DNA of 64,000 nucleotides from assembly GCA_050247235.1 (NCBI GenBank), contig JBFWUN010000020.1, positions 1 to 64,000 of the forward strand, in the 5' to 3' direction. Positions 1 to 8,420 of this stretch are shown here, piece by piece. The notes below the pieces were generated by a model. It was not told the origin of the DNA, searched no databases, and worked only from the letters and a program-made list of their open reading frames with translations. A program made the translations under genes and the position numbers. Numbering within the stretch: position 1 is the stretch's first letter; each line of letters starts with the position of its first letter. The DNA is from CAIKBL01 sp050247235. Its GTDB lineage: Bacteria; Pseudomonadota; Gammaproteobacteria; Ga0077536.

Positions 1-441
1 ATCGCCAAGGATGGTGCGAAACTCGTCACGGCGGTCGCGTGCGCCAGGGTGCCGAAGCTCACGGTCATCATCGGCGGCAGCTTCGGCGCGGGCAATTACG
101 GGATGTGCGGCCGCGCGTACAGCCCAAGGTTCCTCTGGACCTGGCCCAATGCGCGCATCTCGGTCATGGGTGGCGAACAGGCAGCGGCCGTCCTCGCGCA
201 GGTTCGGCGCGACAACTTCGATGCCCAGGGAAAGTCCTGGCCGTCCGCGGAGGAGGAGCAATTCAAGGCGCCGATCCGGGCACAATACGAGGCCCAAGGG
301 CATCCCTACTACGCCACCGCACGCCTGTGGGACGACGGTGTCATCGACCCCGCTGACACGCGCAAGGTGCTCGGGCTCGGGTTGTCGGCAGCGCTCAATG
401 CGCCGATTGAACGCACGCCTTTCGGCGTGTTCCGCATGTAA
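1..441 (+). CDS. mccB: Methylcrotonoyl-CoA carboxylase beta subunit, 3' end
   Basis: This is the last 146 codons of a biotin-dependent carboxyltransferase, open from base 1, so the start lies outside the window. The visible part has the crotonase-like carboxyltransferase motif IIGGSFGAGNYGMCGRAY and the segment WTWPNARISVMGGEQAA, which is typical of the methylcrotonoyl-CoA carboxylase (leucine degradation) branch. The beta subunit carboxylates the gamma carbon of 3-methylcrotonyl-CoA with carboxybiotin from MccA. The mccA gene follows after 11 bases in the same direction, which supports the assignment over propionyl- or geranyl-CoA carboxylase. Geranyl-CoA carboxylase cannot be wholly excluded from the fragment. 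Confidence 0.93.
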   Translation: MAKDGAKLVTAVACARVPKLTVIIGGSFGAGNYGMCGRAYSPRFLWTWPNARISVMGGEQAAAVLAQVRRDNFDAQGKSWPSAEEEQFKAPIRAQYEAQGHPYYATARLWDDGVIDPADTRKVLGLGLSAALNAPIERTPFGVFRM

Positions 442-452
442 CGGACATCCTC

Positions 453-2465
453 ATGTTCAGCAAGATCCTGATTGCCAACCGCGGCGAAATCGCCTGCCGC
501 ATCATCCGTACCGCGCGCCGGCTGGGCGTGCGCACCGTTGCGGTGTATTCCTCGGCGGACGCCGGTGCCCTGCACACCCAACTGGCCGACGAGGCATTGT
601 GGGTCGGGCCCGCCCCGTCCGCCCAAAGCTACCTCGACATCACCAGGATCCTCGACGCAGCGCGCGCAACCGGCGCCGAGGCTATTCATCCCGGCTACGG
701 GTTCCTCTCCGAGAACGCCGAGTTCGCGCAGGCCTGCGCGGATGCCGGACTCGCGTTCGTCGGTCCCGGCGCGGACGCCATTCGCATCATGGGTTCCAAG
801 CGCGAGGCAAAGGCACTCGTTGCGCGTCACGGCGTTCCCCTGGTTCCGGGCTATTACGGTGCGGACCAGTCGAGCGCGCGCCTGGAGGCAGCTGCACGCG
901 AAGTCGGCCTTCCACTCCTCATCAAGGCATCAGCAGGCGGCGGGGGGCGTGGTATGCGAATCGTCCGCGAATTCGCGGAGTCTGCCGCAGCGCTGGCGTC
1001 GGCGCAGCGGGAAGCACAGTCGGCGTTCGGAGATCCGTCGGTGCTTCTCGAGCGATACGTGGACAATCCTCGCCATATCGAAGTGCAGGTCTTCGGCGAC
1101 ACGCATGGCAACGTCGTCCACCTTTTCGAGCGCGACTGTTCGTTGCAGCGGCGTCACCAGAAGGTCATCGAGGAAGCCCCGGCGGTTCTCCTCTCCGCGA
1201 ACCAGCGGGCACAACTGTTCGAGGCCGCCCTGCTGGCGGCCCGTGCAGTGAATTACGTCGGGGCCGGAACCGTCGAATTCATCCTCGATCGGTCGGGTGA
1301 GATTTTCTTTATCGAAATGAACACCCGATTGCAGGTGGAGCATCCGGTCACGGAGCGCGTCACCGGGCTCGACCTGGTCGAATGGCAGCTCCGCGTGGCG
1401 TCCGGGGAACCGTTGCCGCTGGGCCAGGACCAGATCAGCTGCGTCGGGCATGCCATCGAAGTGCGCGTCTACGCCGAGGATCCGGCCCAGGATTTTCGTC
1501 CTTCCACCGGGCAGATCACGCATCTGAGAATGCCGGCGGAAGGGCCTCACGTGCGAGTCGATTCCGGTGTGACCGGCGGTGGCGCCGTCACGCCGTTCTA
1601 TGACGCGATGGTTGCCAAGATCATCACGGACGGCCCGAACCGCGCAGAAGCCCTGCAGCAGATGTCCCTGGCGCTCGCGACCACCGAGATCGTTGGCGTG
1701 ACGGGGAACATCTCGTATCTGCAGCGCATCCTCTCGCATCCTCTGTTCAAGGCCGGGGGGTTCAACACGCATTTCGTCGAGGATGCGCGCGATGATCTGC
1801 TCGCCATCGCGCGGGAAGTACCGATGGAGGTATGGTTGCTCGCCGCGTTGCACGCGCACGCGAAAATCGGCGATGTCGCCGCGCAACGCGCGGCACGAGG
1901 CAACGACCCTGCGTCGCCCTGGGCGCTGCTGACGGGTTTTCGACTGAACTGCGCCGAACGCTTCGCGTTCCAGTACCGCTGCGCGCAGCAAGCGTGCACG
2001 GTAATCCTGGAACGGATGGCGCAACGCTGGCAAGCCGTGATCGGCACCGAAGTGCACGCGGTGGAGGCGTACCGGGTCGACGGACCCGATGTACAGGTGA
2101 CATTGCCCGGCCGCGTCGTGCGCGGAGCAGTGGTCCCCACGCCCCGCGAGATACACGTGTTCCATGCCGGGGTTCAGTACCGCGTCGAGTTCATCGATCC
2201 GCTCCACAGCGGCGAAGCCGACGAGGAATCCGGTGGAAAGCTGGTTGCCCCGATGCCCGGCACGATCACCGCCGTGCTCGTGAAGGCCGGCGACCAGGTG
2301 AAGAAAGGCACTCCCCTCATCGTGCTCGAAGCGATGAAGATCGAGCACACGATCAGTGCACCTTCCGATGGCGTGGTGGCTGAGATCCGATTCCAGACCG
2401 GCGAGCAGGTGCTCGCGGAAGGGGTTGAGCTCATCAAGCTCGACACGCCCGAAACCATCGCTTGA
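453..2465 (+). CDS. mccA: Methylcrotonoyl-CoA carboxylase alpha subunit (biotin carboxylase plus BCCP)
   Basis: The 670-residue biotin-carrying subunit of a leucine-degradation carboxylase. It starts with the biotin carboxylase N-domain (MFSKILIANRGEIACRII). It has the glycine-rich ATP-grasp loop KASAGGGGRGMRIV near residue 165 and the EMNTRLQVEHPVTE signature. It ends in a biotinyl carrier domain whose EAMKIEH motif puts the biotinylated lysine at K629. Length matches family members (about 650-680). The ATG at 453 follows mccB by 11 bases, and the two subunits form the alpha6beta6 holoenzyme. The next gene starts 18 bases downstream and may be co-transcribed. Confidence 0.95.
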   Translation: MFSKILIANRGEIACRIIRTARRLGVRTVAVYSSADAGALHTQLADEALWVGPAPSAQSYLDITRILDAARATGAEAIHPGYGFLSENAEFAQACADAGLAFVGPGADAIRIMGSKREAKALVARHGVPLVPGYYGADQSSARLEAAAREVGLPLLIKASAGGGGRGMRIVREFAESAAALASAQREAQSAFGDPSVLLERYVDNPRHIEVQVFGDTHGNVVHLFERDCSLQRRHQKVIEEAPAVLLSANQRAQLFEAALLAARAVNYVGAGTVEFILDRSGEIFFIEMNTRLQVEHPVTERVTGLDLVEWQLRVASGEPLPLGQDQISCVGHAIEVRVYAEDPAQDFRPSTGQITHLRMPAEGPHVRVDSGVTGGGAVTPFYDAMVAKIITDGPNRAEALQQMSLALATTEIVGVTGNISYLQRILSHPLFKAGGFNTHFVEDARDDLLAIAREVPMEVWLLAALHAHAKIGDVAAQRAARGNDPASPWALLTGFRLNCAERFAFQYRCAQQACTVILERMAQRWQAVIGTEVHAVEAYRVDGPDVQVTLPGRVVRGAVVPTPREIHVFHAGVQYRVEFIDPLHSGEADEESGGKLVAPMPGTITAVLVKAGDQVKKGTPLIVLEAMKIEHTISAPSDGVVAEIRFQTGEQVLAEGVELIKLDTPETIA

Positions 2466-2483
2466 ACAAGGGAGACGAACACC

Positions 2484-3188
2484 ATGCAATCACCCGCCAG
2501 TCAGGAAGCGCGCGCGCTGCTGCTGGGGTGCTACGACGGTGTCCTGTCAACACTGTCGGTGGCGGTTCCCGGCTACCCGTTCGGCTCCGTCGTGCCGTTC
2601 TGCCTGGATCGGCAGGGCGTCCCGGTGATTCTGATCGCGGACATCGCGCAGCACACCCGGAACATCCGTGGCGATCCGAAGGTTTCCCTGATCGTCTTCG
2701 ATCGCACCGCGTCGGATCTCCAGGCGAACGGCCGCCTGACGCTGCTGGCTGACGCCGAGATCGTGACGCAGGACGAGGATACTTCGGAGCGCTACTACCG
2801 CTACTTTCCAGAGTCACGCGATTACCATCTGACGCATGGTTTCCAGTTCTGGCGCCTCGTGCCGAAGCGGATACGGTTCATCGGAGGCTTCGGGGCCATC
2901 CACTGGCTCGAACCCGGCGACGTGATCACGCCAAACCCGTTCGGTCCGGACACGGAGCGCGGCATGGTCGAACACATGGATGCAGATCACGTCGACGCGA
3001 TGCGAAGGTACTGCGAGGGCCTGGTCGACGCGGATCTTGCGACCTGCGTCCCCCGCTTTGCCGGCTGCGATGGGGAAGGATTCCACCTGCGTGTCGCGGA
3101 CCGCATCGTGCGGATCCGTTTCGACTCTCCTGTGTCCACGCCGCAGCAGGTGCGCAGCGCACTCGTCGCGCTCGCGCGACGCGGGTAG
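2484..3188 (+). CDS. HugZ-like / pyridoxamine-phosphate-oxidase-fold protein with DUF2470 domain
   Basis: A 234-residue protein of the split-barrel flavin/heme-binding superfamily. Residues about 1-150 form the PNPOx-like barrel (ASQEARALLLGCYDGVLST, then a strand-rich part ending in GGFGAIHWLEPGD). Residues about 155-232 look like the DUF2470 helical domain (EHMDADHVDAMRRYC) found in HugZ-type heme-degrading or heme-binding proteins. A GGGAG ribosome site precedes the ATG, 18 bases after mccA. Family members bind heme or flavin; the substrate here cannot be read from sequence. Confidence 0.8.
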   Translation: MQSPASQEARALLLGCYDGVLSTLSVAVPGYPFGSVVPFCLDRQGVPVILIADIAQHTRNIRGDPKVSLIVFDRTASDLQANGRLTLLADAEIVTQDEDTSERYYRYFPESRDYHLTHGFQFWRLVPKRIRFIGGFGAIHWLEPGDVITPNPFGPDTERGMVEHMDADHVDAMRRYCEGLVDADLATCVPRFAGCDGEGFHLRVADRIVRIRFDSPVSTPQQVRSALVALARRG

Positions 3189-3197
3189 CGCGCCTAC

Positions 3198-3587
3198 TCA
3201 GCGGATCACGCGGGCACGCGCCACGTCGAGACCCGACATCTCGCACTCGTACCCGCGGGCGGGATCGCCTGCGGCGCGGTCGTCGATGGTACCCACAAGC
3301 CGCACGTACCGCAGATCGGCAGGGACCACGCGCGTCGCCACGCCCAGTACCGCATGCGTGTCGTTGCCGAGCACCGTGCGAACAGCGCCCTGGCATTCGC
3401 GCGCCGCGCATGCCAGGAACGCGGTATCGGACGCCGGGAGCGAACAGTCAGCCCGCGAGGGAGCGGCGACGATTACGTCGGTGGCCGGTACACGTCCGGG
3501 ACGCGACGTTCCCGACAGGAACGCCACCATCGCCCCAAGCGCGATGAACGCGAGCGCCGCCAGCGTGAGCCGCACAGACGTGGGCAC
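3198..3587 (-). CDS. Hypothetical membrane-anchored or secreted protein
   Basis: A 129-residue protein with a GTG start. It opens with one hydrophobic segment (LTLAALAFIALGAMVAFLSG, about residues 7-26) that acts as a signal anchor or uncleaved signal peptide. The remainder has four cysteines (two in the segment CSLPASDTAFLACAARECQG) and looks like a small extracytoplasmic domain. The start lies 2 bases after the acuI stop on the same strand, so the gene is probably translated from the acuI transcript. I do not recognise a family. Confidence 0.6.
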   Translation of the reverse strand: MPTSVRLTLAALAFIALGAMVAFLSGTSRPGRVPATDVIVAAPSRADCSLPASDTAFLACAARECQGAVRTVLGNDTHAVLGVATRVVPADLRYVRLVGTIDDRAAGDPARGYECEMSGLDVARARVIR

Positions 3588-3589
3588 GC

Positions 3590-4582
3590 TCAGGCGTTGA
3601 CGTCAACAACCACTCTTCCGCGGATTCTTCCCGCAAGGATCTCCTCGGCCAGTTCCGGCACACGCGCCAGGGGTTCCGTCACGGCGACCTGCGCGAGCGC
3701 CTGCGTATCGAGCAGCTTCGCGAGGTCGTTCCACGCGCGAACGCGACGCGCCATCGCACACTGCACCGAGTCGATGCCGCGCAGGGTCACCCCGCGCAGG
3801 ATGAACGGCATGACCGTCGTCGGCAGTCCGGCGCCTCCCGCAAGGCCGCAGGCGGCCACCAGGCCTTCCTGGCGCACTTGCGCGAGCATCGTCGCGAGCG
3901 TGGAGGCACCCACGCTGTCGATGCCCGCCGACCAGCGTTCCTTCTCCAGCGGCTTGGCATCGCGGGCCAGTTCCTCGCGCGCGACGATCTCCGAGGCACC
4001 CAGACGCTTGAGGTAATCCCCCAACGCAGCGCGCCCTGTGACGGCGGCAACGGGGTATCCCAGTTTGCTCAGCAGCATCACGGACACGGAGCCGACGCCA
4101 CCGGCGGCACCGCTGACGACGATCGTGCCGTCTTCGGGCTTGATACCGTGGTCGACAATGGCGTGGACGCACAACATCGCGGTGTAACCCGCGGTTCCGA
4201 CTGCCATCGCGTCGAAGAGACTGAGCGATTCGGGCACGCGCACGAGGAATGCGCTCCTGACCCTTTGCTGTTGCGCGTAGCCGCCGGGGTGATCCTCGGA
4301 CAGGCCGTACCCGTTCACGAGCACGCGGTCGCCGGACCGCCACGCGGGATCGGTCGATTCACGCACCGTACCGGCGAGATCGATGCCGCAGACGAGCGGC
4401 GTGCGGCGACAGATTCGCCCCTTGCCGGTGACGGCAAGGCCGTCCTTGTAGTTCACCGTGGAGTATGCAACGTCGATCAGGACCCCATCGGTGCCCAGGT
4501 CGGCCGCGCTCAGTGTCTTCAATCGCCCCTTGACCTTGCCGTCCTGCTCTTCCGCCACGATTGCGCGTATCTCGCTGCCCAC
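3590..4582 (-). CDS. acuI: Acrylyl-CoA reductase (AcuI/YhdH family), NADPH-dependent
   Basis: A 330-residue zinc-free medium-chain reductase of the YhdH/AcuI group, which reduces acryloyl-CoA to propionyl-CoA or related enones. It has the catalytic-domain start VAYSTVNYKDGLAVTGKGRI, VCGIDLAGTV, and a Rossmann motif VSGAAGGVGSVSV at about residues 149-161. No structural-zinc cysteine cluster is present, as expected. The likely start is a GTG at 4582 preceded by a GGGGG run. An in-frame ATG is absent. It shares a 64-base divergent intergenic region with the methyltransferase gene. Confidence 0.88.
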   Translation of the reverse strand: MGSEIRAIVAEEQDGKVKGRLKTLSAADLGTDGVLIDVAYSTVNYKDGLAVTGKGRICRRTPLVCGIDLAGTVRESTDPAWRSGDRVLVNGYGLSEDHPGGYAQQQRVRSAFLVRVPESLSLFDAMAVGTAGYTAMLCVHAIVDHGIKPEDGTIVVSGAAGGVGSVSVMLLSKLGYPVAAVTGRAALGDYLKRLGASEIVAREELARDAKPLEKERWSAGIDSVGASTLATMLAQVRQEGLVAACGLAGGAGLPTTVMPFILRGVTLRGIDSVQCAMARRVRAWNDLAKLLDTQALAQVAVTEPLARVPELAEEILAGRIRGRVVVDVNA

Positions 4583-4634
4583 GTGTCATCCCCCGTGATT
4601 GGACCTGCAGCGTATTGTACGGGATGCATACCCC

Positions 4635-4640
4635 TATAAT
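4635..4640 (+). promoter_or_regulatory. Perfect -10 hexamer just before a start codon (leaderless promoter candidate)
   Basis: A perfect TATAAT ends 6 bases before the ATG at 4647. Transcription would therefore begin at or within a base or two of the A of the ATG, giving a leaderless message. No Shine-Dalgarno is visible. The best upstream hexamer is TTGTAC (4615-4620) at a short 14-base spacing. On the other strand TACAAT (4614-4619) could serve acuI, so the two promoters would face away from an overlapping core. Confidence 0.5.
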
Positions 4641-4646
4641 GCCGCC

Positions 4647-5396
4647 ATGAACCGCCAAACCTGGGATCCAGCGACCTACCAGCGCGATGCGGGTTTCGTG
4701 GCGGCCCTCGGCACACCCCTGCTCGACCTGCTTGAACTGCAACCGGGCCAGCGCGTACTCGACATCGGGTGCGGCGATGGCGCACTGACCGCGAAGATCG
4801 GTGCCGCCGGTGCCACCGTCGTGGCTGTCGACAGCAGCCCGGACCAGGTCCAAGCCGCACGCGCACGCGGTCTGGACGCGCACGTCATGGATGCACATGA
4901 CCTCCCTTATGCCGAGGAGTTCGACGCCGTTTTCAGCAACGCGGCACTGCACTGGATGCTGGAACCCGCGCGCGTGCTTGCAGGTATCGCGCGCGCACTG
5001 AAGCGAGGCGGGCGTTTCGTCGGAGAAATGGGCGGCGCCGGCAACGTGCAGAGCGTCGTCCGTGCCTACGCGGCGGAGTTCGCATCGCGTGGACTCGACC
5101 TGGCGCACGCCAATCCCTGGTTCTTCCCGACCGCCGCCGAGTATCGCACGCTGCTCGAAAACGCCGGCTTTGCGGTGCAGGACATCGCGCTGTTCGAACG
5201 CCCCACGGTGCTGCCCGGGGATGTCACGGATTGGCTGAAACTCATGACGCAGTCGTTTTTCGGGGGCGTGCCGACGGCCGCGCAGCCCGCATTGATCAAC
5301 GCGGTGCGGTCGCGCCTGCAGCACGTGGTCCGGCGCGACAACGGAACCTGGGAACTGGACTATGTCCGGTTGCGGTTCGTGGCCGTCAAGCGGTGA
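4647..5396 (+). CDS. Class I SAM-dependent methyltransferase
   Basis: A 249-residue methyltransferase related to the trans-aconitate/UbiE type. Motif I is VLDIGCGDGALTAKI at about residues 34-48, followed by VVAVDSSPDQV, MDAHDLPY and the motif IV region FDAVFSNAALHWM. The N-terminus WDPATYQRDAGFVA is typical of the family. I choose the ATG at 4647 because family proteins begin with this WDP segment and a TATAAT sits directly upstream; an in-frame start at 4599 would add 16 residues crossing the promoter. Substrate is unknown. Confidence 0.85.
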   Translation: MNRQTWDPATYQRDAGFVAALGTPLLDLLELQPGQRVLDIGCGDGALTAKIGAAGATVVAVDSSPDQVQAARARGLDAHVMDAHDLPYAEEFDAVFSNAALHWMLEPARVLAGIARALKRGGRFVGEMGGAGNVQSVVRAYAAEFASRGLDLAHANPWFFPTAAEYRTLLENAGFAVQDIALFERPTVLPGDVTDWLKLMTQSFFGGVPTAAQPALINAVRSRLQHVVRRDNGTWELDYVRLRFVAVKR

Positions 5397-5803
5397 CCTG
5401 CGTGGAAGGCGGCTGTCTCTGCGGTCGGATTCGTTATCGACTTCGGCGCGCGCCGGTGGATGTCTTCCTGTGTCATTGCCGGCAATGCCAGAAAGCCCAG
5501 GGATCGGCGTTCGTCGCGAGCGTGCCCGTTCCGGTGGAGGACTTCGAACTGCTGTCGGGCGCGGACGCGCTCAAGGCTTTTCGTGCGACGCCCGCAAAGG
5601 GGCGCTATTTCTGCGGGGAGTGCGGGTCGCCGATTTACAGCCAGGTGGATGGTCGGGACGTGCTGAGACTGCGCGCCGGCAGCCTCGATCCGCCGGCGGA
5701 CCTCGCGGTTCGGGCGCACATCCATACCGAGGGACGCGCCGCGTGGTACCCCATCGCGGACGCGACCCCCCGGTATCCGGGTCAGGAACCTGACCGTCCC
5801 TGA
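5393..5803 (+). CDS. GFA/CENP-V-family zinc protein (glutathione-dependent formaldehyde-activating-like)
   Basis: A 136-residue Mss4-fold zinc protein. Three cysteine motifs are visible: GGCLCGRIRY at the N-terminus, CHCRQCQKAQGSAF, and FCGECGSPIY. These make the usual structural and catalytic zinc sites. The GTG start at 5393 overlaps the preceding stop as GTGA; a GTG at 5402 would cost only three residues. Some family members bind glutathione-formaldehyde adducts, but most have no proven substrate. The reading frame is open upstream to 5231, but that extension only mirrors the methyltransferase gene in another frame. Confidence 0.88.
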   Translation: MTCVEGGCLCGRIRYRLRRAPVDVFLCHCRQCQKAQGSAFVASVPVPVEDFELLSGADALKAFRATPAKGRYFCGECGSPIYSQVDGRDVLRLRAGSLDPPADLAVRAHIHTEGRAAWYPIADATPRYPGQEPDRP

Positions 5804-5810
5804 GCGCGCG

Positions 5811-6464
5811 TCAGGCGATCCCGTCAGCCCCGGGCAAGGTGCTGCCGTACCGGTCCAGGAACGCGATCTCGGCCAGCGGTCGCCGCGTGAGCTTCTTCGG
5901 AAACGGTCGCGCCGGCCACCCTATCGTGATCATCGCAGCGGTCGAGACGTCCTCGGGGATTCCGAGGAGTGTCTTCACCGCGGGTTCCTGTTCGCACAGC
6001 AATGTCGTCAAGGCCGTGCCGAGTCCCGCGGCGCGAGCCGCCAGCAGCACGTTCTGCACGGCGGGATACACGGAGGCCCCGCCGACGATGCTGAGCCGGC
6101 CGAGCCGGTTGTCGGTGGGATGCACATCCGCCAGGCGCGCGCAGACGACGAGCATGACGGGAATGTCAGCCATGTGCCGGGCGAAATGATCGGCGTTCTC
6201 GAGCAGGCTGGACTTGGCCCCGATCCGCACCGTGCCTTCCTTCGCCGCCGCGAAATAGGGTTCCCAGATCGGAAGATAGAGATCCCGCAGGCGTTCCTTC
6301 TTCGCGCGATCGCGCACAGCGACGAAACTCACCGGCTGACGGTTGCCTCCGGTCGGTCCCCAGCGCGCCGCATCGAGTACGCTGGCCAGAACGTCGTCCG
6401 GCACCGGGTCAGCCTTGTAGTAACGGCAAGTGCCGTTGGTGCGCATGATCTCGGCCAGTTCCAT
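5811..6464 (-). CDS. Nitroreductase-family FMN oxidoreductase
   Basis: A 217-residue flavoprotein of the nitroreductase superfamily. It begins with the substrate/FMN region (MRTNGTCRYYKADPVPDD), followed by the FMN-binding segment ARWGPTGGNRQPVSFVAV and the helix AVQNVLLAARAAGLGTALTT. The C-terminal part ITIGWPARPFPKKLTRRPLA carries the usual FMN contact. Such enzymes reduce nitroaromatics, quinones or enones with NAD(P)H. It is convergent with the GFA gene with only a 7-base gap. Confidence 0.88.
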   Translation of the reverse strand: MELAEIMRTNGTCRYYKADPVPDDVLASVLDAARWGPTGGNRQPVSFVAVRDRAKKERLRDLYLPIWEPYFAAAKEGTVRIGAKSSLLENADHFARHMADIPVMLVVCARLADVHPTDNRLGRLSIVGGASVYPAVQNVLLAARAAGLGTALTTLLCEQEPAVKTLLGIPEDVSTAAMITIGWPARPFPKKLTRRPLAEIAFLDRYGSTLPGADGIA

Positions 6465-6548
6465 CCGTCATCCCTCCGCTGCAGCGTCGGCGCATTGTGC
6501 GGGAAGCGTCCGTCAAGGTCGAGTCGTCGCGGCGCGGCAAGCCCTGTG

Positions 6549-7061
6549 TCAGTGCGCCGGGGGCATGGGGCGCCGAATCAGCGGCGCCAGGCTCGCCTGG
6601 ATCGCATGGGCATCGTACGCATCAGGATCCGCTTCCGGCTTGGTCCCCTTGAACATCACCACGTTGGCCTGCGCCTTGTAGCTCGTGATGGGCAGCGCGG
6701 TGCCGCTCGCGAACCCCGTGCGCGGCCAGTAGCGCGGGTAGAACGGATCGAACGTATCGAACCCCGTAACGGTCTGCAGGTACATGGTGTTCGCTTCCGT
6801 GTCGTTCTCGGACAGCAGGAAGTAGTCGAAGCCCTCCTTCAACGTGAGTTCAGCAATCCGGTACAGGAGGTGATTCTCCACGTCTTCGCGGGTAGTCAGC
6901 GTGTTGCCAACGAAGGTCACTCGAAAGCGGTTCGCTTCGAGCCGCTGCTCGCTGAACCCGCCGTTGTCCTGCAATGGCTGGTAGGGAGTCTGTACGCCGG
7001 TGGCGCAGCCGGCGAGTATCGCGGCCAGGCACCACGCGCCGAGTTGTGCGGGCATTCGCAT
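6549..7061 (-). CDS. Outer-membrane lipoprotein, CC0125/CC1285 type
   Basis: A 170-residue predicted lipoprotein. The N-terminus has a short hydrophobic core ending in the lipobox LAGC (MRMPAQLGAWCLAAILAGCATG), so signal peptidase II should cleave before the cysteine. The body contains the FRVTFVGN and FLLSENDTE segments seen in small conserved lipoproteins of the CC0125/CC1285 kind. I chose the ATG at 7061 so that the signal peptide is at the N-terminus; an open extension to 7178 would place 39 residues before it. Function is unknown. Confidence 0.72.
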   Translation of the reverse strand: MRMPAQLGAWCLAAILAGCATGVQTPYQPLQDNGGFSEQRLEANRFRVTFVGNTLTTREDVENHLLYRIAELTLKEGFDYFLLSENDTEANTMYLQTVTGFDTFDPFYPRYWPRTGFASGTALPITSYKAQANVVMFKGTKPEADPDAYDAHAIQASLAPLIRRPMPPAH

Positions 7062-7134
7062 CGCCGTGACCTCGTCGTGCTCTGTCGGCCAGTCTACGCC
7101 GGACGCCCGAACTGTTGCTGAACGCACCGGCGCG

Positions 7135-8397
7135 CTAGCGCCGCCTGGTTTCACCGGGCGCCCGGTAGAACGCGCCATCCTTCATGACCGCCAGGATGCA
7201 GTCGCGGGATTGCAGAATCCGCACGTCACGCAGCGGATCCCCCTTCACCAGGATCAGGTCCGCGAGGTATCCCTCGCGGATCATGCCGAGTTCGTGCGGT
7301 CGCCCCATGATCTCGCCCCCCAGGCGCGTGGCGGACAACAGCGCCTCCATCGGCGTCATGCCGATGAGTTCGACGAAGTACTCGAGATCCTTCGCATTGC
7401 GTCCATGCGGCGTCCACGCGAACCCATAATCTCCGCCCGGCAGAATGCGCACCCGGCGCCGATGCATCTCGCGCAGTCCTTCCAGCGCCTGGGAGAGTTC
7501 CGCCTCGTATGCACTGGCAAGCTCGCCGCCGGGTTCAATCCCCCATTGCCCCGCTTCACGTGCGGTGCAGACAAGCCACGCGAGCCCGGGCGCGACGAAG
7601 TGGTGCTCACGGCGTCTGGCGAGCATCGTCAACGCTTCGGCGTCGGCAAACGACGCGTGGTAAATGATCTCGATGCCATGCCGGATGCACATCTTCACCG
7701 ATTCCGCCGACCGTGCGTGCGCGCACACCCGCAGTCCTCGCCGGTGCGCCTCGCGCACCGCCATCGCGCACTCCTCCTCGCTCATCACTGTCGCTGCCGA
7801 TGGCACGCCAGTGACCTCCTCCCCCGAGAGGTTCAACTTGACCAGGTCCACACCGTACTTGATGAAACGACGAACGGTACGCCGCACTTCCTCCGGGCCG
7901 CTGACGACCGCGCCGAAGCTCAACCCCTCGTGCTCGAGATGCGGAGGTGCGACATCGCCGAGCCCTCCCACCGTCGCAATCTCCTGGCTGTTCGCCAGGT
8001 AGCGCGGGCCCGGGATCTGTCCCGCATTGATGGCATTCCGGATCACGACATCCAACCGGGGCTTCGCCGCAGCGGCGCCCACACAGCTGGTGAATCCCAT
8101 GTCGAGATACTGCTCGGCCACCCGCGCGCACCACAGGGTGTGCTCTTCGGGCGGCATGAACTGGATCGCCGCGAGACTGGGCTGGTCGTTCCAGCTGAAG
8201 TGCGTGTGCGCGTCACACAGTCCTGGCATCAGGGTTGCGCCGGCGCCGTCGATCACGCGTGCGCGGCCGGCGCGCGCGCGGCGCCCGCGGCCGATCCGCA
8301 CGATGCGCGCGCCTTCGATCTCGACTTCTCCGTCGAACGGCGCCTTGCCGGTGCCATCGAAGATCCGTACCTGTCTGATCAACGTCCGTTCGCTCAT
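7135..8397 (-). CDS. Metal-dependent amidohydrolase
   Basis: A 420-residue amidohydrolase-superfamily enzyme. It shows the first metal motif LCDAHTHFSW (HxH) near residue 62, a carboxylated-lysine candidate in VDLVKLNLSGEE, RVCAHARS and IIYHASFAD histidines, and the terminal aspartate segment LPGGDYGFAWTPHG. The C-terminus has the small beta-sandwich return (GYLADLILVKGDPLRDV). These features match the imidazolonepropionase/prolidase-like group, hydrolysing cyclic amides or amide bonds. It is the last gene of a three-gene minus-strand operon, 23 bases after the hydrolase gene. Confidence 0.88.
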   Translation of the reverse strand: MSERTLIRQVRIFDGTGKAPFDGEVEIEGARIVRIGRGRRARAGRARVIDGAGATLMPGLCDAHTHFSWNDQPSLAAIQFMPPEEHTLWCARVAEQYLDMGFTSCVGAAAAKPRLDVVIRNAINAGQIPGPRYLANSQEIATVGGLGDVAPPHLEHEGLSFGAVVSGPEEVRRTVRRFIKYGVDLVKLNLSGEEVTGVPSAATVMSEEECAMAVREAHRRGLRVCAHARSAESVKMCIRHGIEIIYHASFADAEALTMLARRREHHFVAPGLAWLVCTAREAGQWGIEPGGELASAYEAELSQALEGLREMHRRRVRILPGGDYGFAWTPHGRNAKDLEYFVELIGMTPMEALLSATRLGGEIMGRPHELGMIREGYLADLILVKGDPLRDVRILQSRDCILAVMKDGAFYRAPGETRRR

Positions 8398-8420
8398 GGG
8401 TCAATCTCCGTGTCGCCGGA

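Noticed and set aside
5231..5392. A longer N-terminus for the GFA protein
   Set aside because: The extension only repeats the methyltransferase gene in another frame. The GTGA junction at 5393 gives the family-typical start.
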